Assembly (NCBI RefSeq): GCF_030711405.1
Contig: NZ_JAULSI010000018.1
Span: forward strand, 1-64,000
DNA length: 64,000 nt
Direction: 5' to 3'
Origin: Massilia brevitalea
GTDB taxonomy: Bacteria; Pseudomonadota; Gammaproteobacteria; Burkholderiales; Burkholderiaceae_D
The notes under the pieces were generated by a model. That model was not told the DNA's origin. It did no database searches and saw only the letters and a program-made list of their open reading frames with translations. Numbering within the stretch: position 1 is the first letter of the stretch; each line of letters opens with the position of its first letter. The position numbers were made by a program, and so were the translations under genes. Of this stretch, positions 7,386 through 20,549 are shown piece after piece.

Positions 7386-9626
7386 ATGTCCAACCGTCAG
7401 GTTCGTTCGAACCTTACGCTGCTGGCTGCCGCCATCTCGGGTTTGCTCCCGTTCGGCGCGGCTGCGCAGGAAACCGCTGCCAGCGCCGATGGCCAGATCC
7501 AGGAAGTCCTCGTTACCGCGCAGCGCCGTGTCGCGCCGGAATCGAAGACACCGGTCGCCATGTCCGTCATCAGCGGCGCCCAGCTGGCTAGAGCCGGCCT
7601 CGACCGCCCGTCCGACCTCGCCGCGCGCCTGCCTGGCGTGTACCTGAACGGCGCGGCCGACGGCCTGCGCATCACCATCCGCGGCGTCAGCAATGCCGAC
7701 GCCACCGACAAGGGCGAGCCCTCGGCCGCCTTCATGCTCGACGGCGTGTATATCGCCCGTCCGCACAGCCAGAACGGCGACTTCCTCGACGTCGACCGCG
7801 TCGAAGTCCTGCGCGGCCCGCAGGGCACCCTGTATGGCCGCAACACCACCGCCGGCGTGGTCAACGTGATCTCGAACGCGCCGGGCAAGACGCTCGAAGG
7901 CGCAGTCGGTGCGGAGCTCGGCACCTTTGGCGCGCGCAAGGCCGACGGCATGCTCAACGTGCCGGTGAACGATGCGCTGGCGCTGCGCGCGGCGGTGTCC
8001 GTGAAGCGCCGCGACAGCCTGCTGCGCAATGCCCAGGGCACCCCGCACGAACTCGGCCTGGACCGCGACGACCGCTCGGCGCGCCTGTCGGCAAAGCTCG
8101 ACTTCAACGCCGACGCCTCGCTGCTGCTGCGCTACGACCGCACGGTCCAGCATGACAACAACGACGTCATCGTCCCCGACACGAATTTTTATACGGGCAT
8201 CGAGACCGGCAACCCGGTCTGGCGCGGCACGTCGACGAAGGAAAGCCTGACGAATGCCTTTGTGCCGCCGAATGCGGTGCCCGAGCAGGGCCACAGCCGG
8301 CGCGATGCACAGGGCCTGTCGGCGCAGCTGTCCTGGAACCTGGGCCCGGCCACCCTGCACTACCTGGGTTCGCGGCGCCAGTTCGACCACGATTTCCTGG
8401 TCAACTATTACTACCGCATCGTGCCCGGCTTCGCGCTCGGCGTGCGTCAATACTTCGAGGGCGCCTACGACCAGGATTCGCACGAACTGCGCATCGCCAC
8501 CAAAGACACCGGCAGCGTGTCGGCCCAGGCCGGCGTGTATTGGTTCCGCGAAGACATGACCCAGCTCGCCACCTTCCGCGACCTGGAGCCGATCGGCCTG
8601 CCGCCCTATTACGTGTTCCCGACCGGCCCGGTGGTCTCGAAGAGCCGCGCCGTGTTCGGGCAAGCCACCTGGCGCGTGCTCGATACGCTGCGCCTGACGG
8701 CCGGCGCCCGCACCACGCGCGACGACAAGTCGCGCGTCGGCGCCACCAACCTGCAGTTCGGCCCGGTCTTCAACCCCGCCACCGACCTGGCGCTGCCGAA
8801 CGCGGCCCGCCTGGAAACGAGCAAGACCACCTGGCGCCTGGGCATCGACGCCGACCTGAACCCGACCACCCTGGTGTACGGCGTGCTGGCCACCGGCTAC
8901 AAATCCGGCGGCTTCAACGACGGCTGCCTGGCCGATTCAAGCGCGCTCGGCGTCGCCTGCCCGGCGCCGGTGGCGGAATCGGCGCTGGTGTATCGCCCGG
9001 AAACCCTGAAGTCGGTCGAGCTGGGCCTGAAGACCCGCTTCTGGGCCAACCGCGCCAGCCTGAACCTGGCCGCCTACCAGTACGACTACACCAACCTGCA
9101 GCTGTCGGGCGTGGAGATGGAAAATGGCGTGCCGCGCTACGTGACCCGGAATGCCGGCGTGGCCAGCGTCAATGGCCTGGAAATCGAGGCGGCGGTCAAG
9201 CCAATCGCCAGCGCCCGCCTGAGCTCCACCCTGGCCTTCACCGATGCCCACTACGTCGACTACACGCCGGACGGCCTGCACTCCTGGGCCGGCTACAAGC
9301 TCGACCGCGCCCCGAGCGCGACCCTGACCCTGGGCTACGAGCAGGGCTTCGCCGTGGGCGGCGGCACGCTGACGGCCGGCGTGTTCTCGCGCACGGCGCG
9401 CGCGTACACCATCGGCGTGCCGAGCCAGCTGCTGCGCTACCGCATCCCGGGCCGCACCGAGACCGACCTGAGCCTCGGTTACCAGCAACACGGCGCCCCC
9501 TGGAGCCTGCTGCTGCGGGTGCGCAACCTGCAAGACAAGGTCGAGCCGGTGAACATCGACAGCTTCGGCATGACCGTACCGAGCGAGCCGCGCACCGTGT
9601 CGCTGCGCATGGATTACCGCTTCTGA
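7386..9626 (+). CDS. TonB-dependent outer-membrane receptor
   Basis: A 746-aa receptor. The signal peptide ends AAAQ (about residue 28), a TonB-box-like segment QEVLVTAQRR follows, then a plug domain (about 55-165, with RITIRGVSNADATDKGEPSA and VEVLRGPQGTLYGRNTTAG) and a 22-strand barrel ending in DYRF. An AGGGGA ribosome-binding site lies just before the ATG. It imports a ligand using TonB energy; the ligand is not evident. The gene is 36 bases upstream of the carotenoid-type membrane protein and probably cotranscribed with the next four genes, so an isoprenoid or other lipid ligand is possible (inference). Confidence 0.85.
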   Translation: MSNRQVRSNLTLLAAAISGLLPFGAAAQETAASADGQIQEVLVTAQRRVAPESKTPVAMSVISGAQLARAGLDRPSDLAARLPGVYLNGAADGLRITIRGVSNADATDKGEPSAAFMLDGVYIARPHSQNGDFLDVDRVEVLRGPQGTLYGRNTTAGVVNVISNAPGKTLEGAVGAELGTFGARKADGMLNVPVNDALALRAAVSVKRRDSLLRNAQGTPHELGLDRDDRSARLSAKLDFNADASLLLRYDRTVQHDNNDVIVPDTNFYTGIETGNPVWRGTSTKESLTNAFVPPNAVPEQGHSRRDAQGLSAQLSWNLGPATLHYLGSRRQFDHDFLVNYYYRIVPGFALGVRQYFEGAYDQDSHELRIATKDTGSVSAQAGVYWFREDMTQLATFRDLEPIGLPPYYVFPTGPVVSKSRAVFGQATWRVLDTLRLTAGARTTRDDKSRVGATNLQFGPVFNPATDLALPNAARLETSKTTWRLGIDADLNPTTLVYGVLATGYKSGGFNDGCLADSSALGVACPAPVAESALVYRPETLKSVELGLKTRFWANRASLNLAAYQYDYTNLQLSGVEMENGVPRYVTRNAGVASVNGLEIEAAVKPIASARLSSTLAFTDAHYVDYTPDGLHSWAGYKLDRAPSATLTLGYEQGFAVGGGTLTAGVFSRTARAYTIGVPSQLLRYRIPGRTETDLSLGYQQHGAPWSLLLRVRNLQDKVEPVNIDSFGMTVPSEPRTVSLRMDYRF

Positions 9627-9662
9627 CAACAATAACCTGACCAGCCAAGACGAGGAACGACC

Positions 9663-10529
9663 ATGCAGCGCCATCTCCCCCGCATCACCTTCATCCTGCT
9701 AGCCCTGTTCCTCGTCGTGCTGCTCACGCGCGGCCTGAACGAGACCACGCGCATGCTGATCGTCGGCTCGCTGGCGATGTTCGCCTGCTGCTGGGCCAGC
9801 GCAATCCACCTGCTGGGTGCGCGCGCGGCGCTGCATTTCGTGCTCATCTCGGTCAGCCTCGGCTGGTTCGCCGAGCAGATGGGCTCCACCTACGGCTGGT
9901 TCTTCGGCCACTACACCTATACCGAGGTGCTGGGCTGGCGCATCGGCGACGTGCCGATGGTGATCCCGCTGATGTGGTTCGCCCTGACCTACATCGCCTA
10001 CGTGATCGCCAACCTGATGGTCTGGCAGACCCCGACCGATGGCGCCGCGCCGATCGGTCAGAGCATCGTCCAGTCCTTCCTGGCCGCGATGATCGTCACC
10101 GCCTACGACCTCGGCGCCGATCCGTACATGGTCTTCACGCTGAAGGCCTGGATCATGCACAAGACCGACGGCTGGTGGTTCGGCGAGACCCTGCAGGGCT
10201 TCGTCGGCTGGATGGCCGTTTCCTTCGTCATCATCTTCCTGTTCCGCCTCATGCTGCGCCGGCGTCCGCCGGTGGCCGCGGCGGGCGTGTCGCGCGTGCA
10301 TACCGTGGTGCCGCTCGCCATCTATGGCGGCAACATGCTGTTCCAGGCCTGCCTCGGCACCCCGGTCGAAACCCGCACCATCGCCGTGTTCGCGATGGGC
10401 ATTCCGCTGCTGGCCGCCCTGTGCGGCTGGAGCCGCTGGCAGGCGCCTGTCTCCGCCACTGTCACCGAGCTGCCGGCCAGCCCGGTGGTGGCAGCTGCCC
10501 GCATGGCCGCCGTCGCACGGGAGGCATGA
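9663..10529 (+). CDS. Carotenoid biosynthesis (CruF/DUF422-type) membrane protein
   Basis: A 288-aa integral membrane protein with about seven to eight hydrophobic helices. The family features are visible in the middle: GWFAEQMGSTYGWFFGHYTY, VPMVIPLMWFALTYIAYVI and AAMIVTAYDLGADPYMV. CruF and bacterioruberin-hydratase relatives add water to the ends of carotenoid chains. No other carotenoid gene (crtE, crtB, crtI) lies near, so the substrate may be another polyprenyl compound. The stop overlaps the start of the oxygenase gene, indicating translational coupling. Confidence 0.7.
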   Translation: MQRHLPRITFILLALFLVVLLTRGLNETTRMLIVGSLAMFACCWASAIHLLGARAALHFVLISVSLGWFAEQMGSTYGWFFGHYTYTEVLGWRIGDVPMVIPLMWFALTYIAYVIANLMVWQTPTDGAAPIGQSIVQSFLAAMIVTAYDLGADPYMVFTLKAWIMHKTDGWWFGETLQGFVGWMAVSFVIIFLFRLMLRRRPPVAAAGVSRVHTVVPLAIYGGNMLFQACLGTPVETRTIAVFAMGIPLLAALCGWSRWQAPVSATVTELPASPVVAAARMAAVAREA

Positions 10530-11928
10530 TGGGCGTCCTCCTCGATCCGGCCCTGGCGCCGGCGGCCGACCCGCGCTACCGCGCCGATCCGCTGGCCGAC
10601 GACGTCGTCAACCGCATCCTCGCCGATTGCGACGGCGAGGAACGCTACGACGCGATCGCCATCGTCAACCGCGAGCTCGCCGCCTGGACGGGCAACGGCG
10701 TATTGGACGGCTGGCGCGCCAGCCCGGCCACGCCGCTGCGCATTGCCGCGGCGCTGGAAGACTACCTGCGCGCCGCCAGCGCGCTGCCGGCCTGGGCCGA
10801 CCCGGCGCGCATCGGCGCCGCCGAAGCGGTGTTCGTCGAGATGAGCATGCTGTCCTGCACCCTGCTGTTCTGCGCCAGCCTGCCCGAGTGCTACGTGCCG
10901 GTCGACCTGGCCAGCGTGCTGCACACGGCGGGCCAGCTGGAGCAGCACACCGACTACCGCGTACGCTCGACCGCCGCCATGATCTTCCCGGTGATGCTGC
11001 GCGGCGGCCTGACTGCGCCTAGCGGCGGCGGCGTCGCCCAGGTACTGAAGGTGCGCCTGATCCACGCCACCATCCGCCACCTGATCCTGCGCGGGAATCC
11101 GGCAACGGTGATGGCCGGCGGCGAGCCTGGCGCCACCCTGGCCGAACGGGCGCCGGAGGGCCCGGGACTGCACCGCGCCCTGTATGCGCGCGGCTGGGAC
11201 GTGGCGCAGCACGGCCTGCCGATCAACCAGGAAGAACTGGCATATACCCTGCTGACCTTCCACTACGTTTTCCTGCGCAGCCTGCGCCGCCTCGGCCTGG
11301 GTTTGACGCCGGCCGAGGAAGGTGCCTACCTGCACGGCTGGAACGTGGTCGGGCACCTGCTCGGCATCGAACCGGCGCTGCTGGTCGACGACATGGCCGC
11401 GGCTGAACAGCTGTTCGCGCGCCTGCAGGCACGCGGACGCCAGGCGGCGAACGCCGGCGCCCTGCCCTACGGTGCAGCGGACCCGCGCCCGGCGCTGGCC
11501 GCGGCGCTCATGGGAGCGATGCAGGACGAGATTCCGCTGCGCCCCCTGAAGCCCTTCCCGACCCTGCTCACGCGCTACCTGTGCGGCCGCACGAATGCGC
11601 GCGAGCTCGGCCTCGACGGCCAGGTGTCGCTCTTCTCGCGCACGCTGTTTGTGCTGTGCATGGGCGCGGTGCGCGGCATCGACTGGCTGGTGCGCCGCGT
11701 CGTGCCCGGCTTCTCGATCTCGCGCCTGGTGTCGCGCGTGCTCGGCTACCGCCTGACGGTGAAGCTGCTGATGGACCAGACCCGGCCCCTGAAGCTGCCC
11801 GAGGCCCTGCTGAACGGCATCGCCGAGACGGTCCAGGCCTGGCACCACGATCCGAAGGCGCCGGCCTGGATGAACCGGATCGAGCTGCGCCTGCGCCCGG
11901 ACACCTCGATCGCTTCCCGCAAACAGCC

Positions 11929-11932
<4 letters not shown>
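10529..11932 (+). CDS. MpaB/latex-clearing-protein-type oxygenase (DUF2236)
   Basis: A 467-aa all-helical protein. The family core is seen as KVRLIHATIRH, where H179 is the likely haem ligand and R183 a conserved partner; YTLLTFHYVFLRSL follows. Relatives include the fungal MpaB, which oxidatively cleaves a farnesyl chain, and Lcp, which cleaves rubber. The start could be ATG 10526 or 10529; 10529 leaves better spacing from GGGAGG (10519-10524). The gene is coupled to the carotenoid-type gene upstream and to the sensor kinase downstream. A role in cutting an isoprenoid chain is inference. No signal peptide is visible. Confidence 0.7.
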
Positions 11933-15428
<3,496 letters not shown>

Positions 15429-15432
<4 letters not shown>

Positions 15433-16334
15433 ACGCGGTGCCGCAAAAGGTCCTGATCGCCGACGACGACGCCATCAACCGCGACGTCCTGTGCGAACTG
15501 CTGCAGCCGGAATACACGGTGCTGCTGGCGAAGAACGGCGCCCAGGCGCTGGAACGCGCCACGCGCCACGTGCCCGACCTGGTGCTGCTCGACGTGATGA
15601 TGCCCGACATGAGCGGATACGACGTGCTGCGCCGCCTGCGCGCCACGCCGGCCACGGCGCACGTGTCGGTGATCTTCATCTCGGGCCTGGACCGGCCCGA
15701 AGACGAAGCCGCCGGCCTCAAGATGGGCGCATCGGACTACATCACCAAGCCCTTCAACGCCACCGTGGTGCTGGCGCGCGTGGCCCTGCACCTGCAGCTG
15801 GTGCGCCAGCGCCGCATGCTGGAACACCTGGCGAACGTCGACGGCCTGACCGAGCTGGCCAACCGGCGCCGCTTCGACGAAGTGTATGCGATGGAATGGC
15901 AGCGCGCGCGGCGCACCGGCGAGCAGCTGTCGCTGGCCGTGCTCGACATCGACTGCTTCAAGCAGTTCAACGATATGTACGGGCACCCGGCCGGCGACCG
16001 CGCCCTGCGCGCCGTGGCGCGCGCCGCCGCCGCCCAGATGCGGCGTCCGGCCGACCTGGCCGCGCGCTACGGCGGCGAGGAACTGGTGCTGGTGATGCCC
16101 GACACCGACGCCAGCCAGGCCGGCTACGTGGCGAACGCGATCCGCGAGGCAGTCGCGCTGGCCGGCATCGCCCACGCCGGCTCCAGCGCCGCCGCCTGGC
16201 TGACGGTCAGCATCGGCGGCGCCACCTTCCTGCCCGACAGCGGCGAACCGGCGGCGGCCCTGTTCGAAGCGGCCGACGCCCACCTGTACAAGGCCAAGCA
16301 GGCGGGCCGCAACCGGGTGGTGTGGCGCGGCTGA
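15429..16334 (+). CDS. Response regulator with diguanylate cyclase (REC-GGDEF)
   Basis: A 301-aa protein. The N-terminal receiver has the acidic cluster IADDDA, phospho-acceptor D55 in LLDVMMPDMSG and K105-type lysine in YITKPF. The C-terminal GGDEF domain has the active motif GGEEL at 215-219, so it should make cyclic di-GMP from GTP. An RPAD motif at 206-209, exactly five residues before it, is the inhibitory I-site. The gene overlaps the hybrid kinase by ATGA and is its probable partner. It converges with the LemA-partner gene, whose stop is only 15 bases away. Confidence 0.9.
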
Positions 16335-16349
16335 ACAGCCGGGGTCACA

Positions 16350-18101
16350 TCAGCCCGGCACGACCGCCGACAGGATCGAGCGGCGCAGGACGGCCCTTCC
16401 GGCATCGATGCCGTGATGGGCAAACGCCGCCGGCATCGCGCTGCGGTAGCTGTCCGTGGCGACGTCGCTCGCCGCCTCGCCCGGCGCCGCCGTTTCCTTG
16501 ACCAGCACCCTGGCGCTGTTGCTGACCTCGAAATACTCGTCCCAATGCACGGGCACCTGGTGGGTACGGCCATCGCCGCCCCAGACCGAGATATAGGCGG
16601 TCCGCGCGACGCTCTTGAAGCCGCTGGCGGTCACGCGCACTTCCTGCGAACCGTCGGCTTCGCTTTCCATGGCCGTCTTCAGGATACTGCGCGTCACGCA
16701 TTCGGGATGATTGAACGCCGCCTCGCCATGGTAATTGGCGATCGCCTCGTGCTCCCAGAAGCAGGGCTTGTGCGAATACGTGTCCTTGTAAATGTCCGCA
16801 TGCGGCCGATGCTGCTGGTACAGCGGAATGGCGAGCAAGGGCGCCATCCCGAAGTAGAACGACTTGAAGAAATCGTTGTGGTAGCTGTTGAAGAAGCTGC
16901 GCGCATGGGCCAGTTCATAGGCATGGAAACTTGCAGGATCGGCGCTGATATCGGTACGGCGCATGTGCCCCGCTTCGACAACGTTGATCATGTGCGTTTT
17001 CTCGAACACGAAGGTGTCGCCGAAACCCGTTTCGCTGTCCTTGAGCAGCTTGAGCATTTCCTGCTGCGCCAGGGGCGTGAACAAGAGCCGGAACTGTACT
17101 TCGTGGTTGCGGTCGGTGGCATCGAACAAGGCGTCGAATTCGCGGTTGGCCATCACCGTGAATGTCTTGCCCTCGCCGACATCGCGCGATTTCGCTTCCA
17201 GCTTCTTGATGGCGCGGTTCTTGCGCCATTTGTCGAACATGCCGTCTTCCAGCTTCGAAAGTTTCGAAGGGTTGCGGGTGAACACAAGGTCCGGCGCCGC
17301 TTCGTTGCCGTAGACGATGAAGGTGCGGTTTTCGTATTCCGGGAATGGACGCTCGACCGATGCGCGCAGGGTTTCGTGGCGGGTGCGGGTTTGCCATTTA
17401 CCTTGCGAATCGCGGTATTGCTCCGTCCAGCTGATCGAGAGCGAGCCATGGTAGGTTTTGCTGCCCATCCAGTGCGACAGGGTGCGCGCCAGGATGAACG
17501 GGTTGCCGTTCAGGACGCCGCTGTGCGAAAACACGATGGAATGGTCGTCGCCGAGATTGCCGGACCAGCCGAAGCTGTTGCGCAGCTCGTTCATGCGGCC
17601 GTTGCTGAAATAGGCGTCGAAGGCGATGCGCGGCACCGTTTTCTGCATCAGCTTCGCCACGATATCCCAGTCAAACAGGCGGTTCAGCGGCGCCATCTGG
17701 CTCCAGGCCACGGCGCGCTTTTCGTCGCAGACCGTGCGCAGGGCCTTTAACCGCGCATCGGAGTCGTTGATGACGCGGTTCAGCACATGGATTGCAGGGG
17801 CCAGCACGAGCGCGGGAAGCACCAGCCACGGCCACGTGTATTGCGCCAGGATGTACAGCGCCGCCAGCACCGCAGCCGCGATGGTAAGGCCGCGCAGGAT
17901 GCGCCACCATTTGTTGGACGACCCGACGCCCGCAGCCTGCTTCTCGAGTTCGCGCAGTTCCTGCACGGTGCTGGCGTTGGCATTCTCGTCCACGCCGGAG
18001 CGGCGCACGAGGTCCTCGAAAAAGTCCGCGGTATGGGTGACATGAGCAGTCTTGAAATGCGACGCATACTGCTCCAGCGGCTCATGGACGTCGTCGATCA
18101 A
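16350..18101 (-). CDS. Large membrane protein coupled to LemA (DUF3137-like)
   Basis: A 583-aa protein. I place the start at TTG 18101 (protein MIDDVHEPLEQYASHF...) because it overlaps the lemA stop (TTGA) and a GGAG lies eight bases upstream. The longer reading would run through lemA. Visible parts: an N-terminal soluble helix region, two adjacent transmembrane helices at about 75-120, and a large cytoplasmic domain with a segment (DHSIVFSHSGVLNGNPF) and a later one (NHEVQFRLLFTPLAQQEMLK) that resemble DUF3137-type LemA partners. Beyond about residue 400 I recognise nothing. Function unknown; it is probably a membrane-stress or envelope factor working with LemA. Confidence 0.55.
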   Translation of the reverse strand: MIDDVHEPLEQYASHFKTAHVTHTADFFEDLVRRSGVDENANASTVQELRELEKQAAGVGSSNKWWRILRGLTIAAAVLAALYILAQYTWPWLVLPALVLAPAIHVLNRVINDSDARLKALRTVCDEKRAVAWSQMAPLNRLFDWDIVAKLMQKTVPRIAFDAYFSNGRMNELRNSFGWSGNLGDDHSIVFSHSGVLNGNPFILARTLSHWMGSKTYHGSLSISWTEQYRDSQGKWQTRTRHETLRASVERPFPEYENRTFIVYGNEAAPDLVFTRNPSKLSKLEDGMFDKWRKNRAIKKLEAKSRDVGEGKTFTVMANREFDALFDATDRNHEVQFRLLFTPLAQQEMLKLLKDSETGFGDTFVFEKTHMINVVEAGHMRRTDISADPASFHAYELAHARSFFNSYHNDFFKSFYFGMAPLLAIPLYQQHRPHADIYKDTYSHKPCFWEHEAIANYHGEAAFNHPECVTRSILKTAMESEADGSQEVRVTASGFKSVARTAYISVWGGDGRTHQVPVHWDEYFEVSNSARVLVKETAAPGEAASDVATDSYRSAMPAAFAHHGIDAGRAVLRRSILSAVVPG

Positions 18102-18835
18102 AAGAAGGTGCTCCGGGCGGCGGCCTTGGTTTCGGCGGAGGCCGTGAATGGAATGCGGGTCGTATAACCCGCCCGCGCCGCAACGATCTGTTTGGTTGGC
18201 CAGGCAAAGACATCCTGGTTCCACATGCCGACGGTATCGTTATACAGCGTGCGCGCCGCGGTGACTTCTTTTTGCAGGTAACTGTTCTGGCGCATGGCAT
18301 CGGCAATCACCGCTTGCGCTTTCAGGTCCGGATACGCCTCGACGGCCAGGTTAATGCGCGAAAAGATACCGTCGATTTTCTGGGATGCCTGGTTGCGTTC
18401 GGCATCGGCGTTGTGTCCGCTGCGGTAAGCGGCGACCGATTTCATGACATCCTTGTCGAGATCGATCGCTTTCGCCACCAGGCCCACCACGTTGTTCAGG
18501 ACGACAACACGCTGCTCCAGGTAGTTGTCGATCTGCGAGGCGTCGGCCTGGATTTTCTGCTGCAGCTTGCGCAGGTTTGCCAGGGCAAAGATTTTCATGA
18601 ACTGGAAGATCAGTCCCGGCAAGGCGCCCAATACCAGCAGGGCCAGGCTATACGTGCGCGGCAGTGCATCGGTCAGCAGCGCCAGGGCGCCGATGATCGG
18701 AATGACCGTCCACAAGGCGATTTCGAAGATCAGCGAGCCGGTGCCGATCTTGACCGGAATCTGCCTGCTGATGACATTGATATCGCGGCCGTTTTCGTCG
18801 ATCGGGCCAGTTACTTCGTCCAACTCGTTTGCCAT
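18098..18835 (-). CDS. lemA: LemA family membrane protein
   Basis: A 245-aa protein with two hydrophobic stretches (about residues 33-58 and 62-85) followed by the helical LemA domain. Typical segments are LRKLQQKIQADASQIDNYLE, QRVVVLNNVVGLVAKA and YPDLKAQAVIADAMRQN, ending with LYNDTVGMWN. LemA proteins form a long antiparallel helical bundle exposed at the membrane; their biochemical role is unsettled. Most have one N-terminal helix, so the extended ~90-residue membrane region is larger than usual. An AAGGGA ribosome-binding site precedes the ATG. It is first in a two-gene unit. Confidence 0.8.
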   Translation of the reverse strand: MANELDEVTGPIDENGRDINVISRQIPVKIGTGSLIFEIALWTVIPIIGALALLTDALPRTYSLALLVLGALPGLIFQFMKIFALANLRKLQQKIQADASQIDNYLEQRVVVLNNVVGLVAKAIDLDKDVMKSVAAYRSGHNADAERNQASQKIDGIFSRINLAVEAYPDLKAQAVIADAMRQNSYLQKEVTAARTLYNDTVGMWNQDVFAWPTKQIVAARAGYTTRIPFTASAETKAAARSTFF

Positions 18836-19350
18836 GCTTGAAAATCCCTTGTTTTGGTTTTTTGAATAGTTGCGACTTGTTTCGCCGCCACGCCTTGCAC
18901 GCTTGAGCGATATGCAATCCGGTTAGATTGCTTATAGTCACTTTTTGTTGTCATGATATCTTGCTAAACACAAAGCAATCAAGGGCGATGAAGACGATAT
19001 GCCATGTTGGTTGTGTTGAATTGGCTCTCAATCAAGCGTTGAAATAATGAGAGCGGTTTGATGGTATTTCTTCGAGGTATGCAGCATTAAACGCACAGGA
19101 GCGTTGTATTACGTGCGCTTTGTAATTACCGCCGCGAGTTGAAGGCCAAGCCAAGCGTCTGGCTTCAAGCTGAGCGCGAGAATGTCGACTGATCGAGCGG
19201 AGCGGTTTATCGCGCCTTGACTCGTTATCGGAAATTCTGGATGGTTTTCGATGACTTACAGCCGAGCCCGTGTCCGGATGTCAGACTTGACCCCGGCTTG
19301 TGACTATTGGATAGTTTTAAGCTATTTCTAGCTGGTAATATGCCGTCCGC
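18836..19350. other. Non-coding region upstream of lemA
   Basis: About 515 bases with no gene I can support. On the minus strand, TTGATT (18982-18977), an 18-base gap and TATCAT (18958-18953) could be a sigma-70 promoter for lemA. The remainder, to the end of the MarR-like gene, shows nothing I recognise. Confidence 0.35.
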
Positions 19351-19701
19351 CTAGCCTTCGGTGGCGCGCACCATGCATTGGGACAGGCGGTCGAAGTGCA
19401 GCAGTGCGGCCTGGGTCAGTTCGATGCGCTTGCGGCGCGTGTCCTCGGTATCGGCCAGCATGATCCAGCCCTTTTCCCGCATCGACTTGAGCCGGTTGTG
19501 CACGGTGGCCGGGGCGCCGAGTTCGGTGGTGCCCATGACGTCGCGCACGCTCAGGCGCTGCTCGGTCTGGCCGGCGCGGGCGACGAGCGCCAGGATGCGT
19601 TCTTCGAGCGGATCGAGCTCGGGCAGCGAAGGCAGGCCGCGCAGGGCTTCGGTCAGCTGGAGGAAACGCACATAGATGTCGGCGGGGCGGGTTTTCTTCA
19701 T
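19351..19701 (-). CDS. MarR-like winged-helix regulator
   Basis: A 116-aa DNA-binding protein. The wing-helix region is clear: LSVRDVMGTTELGAPATVHN (helix-turn-helix) and then LKSMREKGWIMLADTEDTRR (wing). It closes with a short helix (LLHFDRLSQCM). I start at MKKTRPADIYV; a start 14 codons earlier is possible, and neither has a strong ribosome-binding site. It is divergent from the membrane protein at 19797, with about 95 bp between, so it may control that gene. Ligand unknown. Confidence 0.6.
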   Translation of the reverse strand: MKKTRPADIYVRFLQLTEALRGLPSLPELDPLEERILALVARAGQTEQRLSVRDVMGTTELGAPATVHNRLKSMREKGWIMLADTEDTRRKRIELTQAALLHFDRLSQCMVRATEG

Positions 19702-19796
19702 CGGTTGGTGGTGGCGGATGCTGCCGGCGCTACGCCAGCGCATGAAAGTATGGCGGCCTGGTCCGGGCAGTCCGGACTATTTTACTGCACCAGGGT

Positions 19797-20348
19797 ATGA
19801 AACAGCTTCAACTGCATGCGCTCATGGTGGGCGCCACCATCGCGATGTTCTCCGCGGCCCTGGCCGTGAACGAACTCTTCTTTCTTTCCCTCGAATTCGC
19901 ACCGGGCATCAACTGGATCTACCTGCCGGCCGGCGTGCGCCTGCTTGCCACCCTGCTGTTCGCCGAAGCTGGGGCCGTCGGCCTGTTCCTGGTCGGCTGG
20001 GCCGCCTGCGCCTTCATCTTCTTTCCCGACGATCCGCTGCGTTCGGTGGCCGGCGGCTTCCTCGGCGCCGTGGCGCCCTACCTGGTCTACCTGATGATGC
20101 GCCACCGCTTCGGCCTGCAGGCCTCGCTGGCCAACCTGACGCCGGCGCGGCTGCTGTATTGCGCCCTGGTGTATTCGATCGCCAGCCCGCTGCTGCACCA
20201 CCTCTGGTTCGGCCTGGCCGAACACAAGAGCGGCCTGCTTGGCAGCTTCGTGGCGATGGCCACCGGCGACTTCTTCGGCACCATTGTCGTGCTCTACGGC
20301 GCGAAGCTGGCTTTGCAGCTGCTGGCGCCACGCAACAAGGCGCGATGA
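19797..20348 (+). CDS. Integral membrane protein, MASE1-like
   Basis: A 183-aa protein with about five transmembrane helices and almost no soluble part. The segment GINWIYLPAGVRLLATLLF resembles the opening of MASE1 sensor domains (W-x-P-x-G-x-x-L), but there is no kinase or GGDEF output attached. C-terminal helices include FVAMATGDFFGTIVVLYGAK. It is divergent from the MarR-like regulator. Function unknown. Confidence 0.5.
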   Translation: MKQLQLHALMVGATIAMFSAALAVNELFFLSLEFAPGINWIYLPAGVRLLATLLFAEAGAVGLFLVGWAACAFIFFPDDPLRSVAGGFLGAVAPYLVYLMMRHRFGLQASLANLTPARLLYCALVYSIASPLLHHLWFGLAEHKSGLLGSFVAMATGDFFGTIVVLYGAKLALQLLAPRNKAR

Positions 20349-20454
20349 AGCCGCCTCTTCACTGATCGTACCAAAAACCATACCAATCATCCAAAGAGTT
20401 TCTTCATGGGAAAAATTATTTTTTCTTTGATCTATATTTTGTAACGAGTTCTCT

Positions 20455-20460
20455 TATAAT
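20455..20460 (+). promoter_or_regulatory. -10-like element before the three-gene secreted operon
   Basis: A perfect TATAAT lies in an unusually AT-rich stretch (about 20410-20490). No good -35 box sits at the standard distance (TTGATC at 20427 is 22 bases away), so the promoter may need an activator. It is 90 bases from the start codon at 20550. Confidence 0.35.
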
Positions 20461-20549
20461 TCCCTTTTGAAACATTTCTAAAAAATAAAAATGCTGGCGC
20501 CAGTGCAAGGCCGATGGCCTGCCTGGCCGGCACCATGACAGGGAACACC

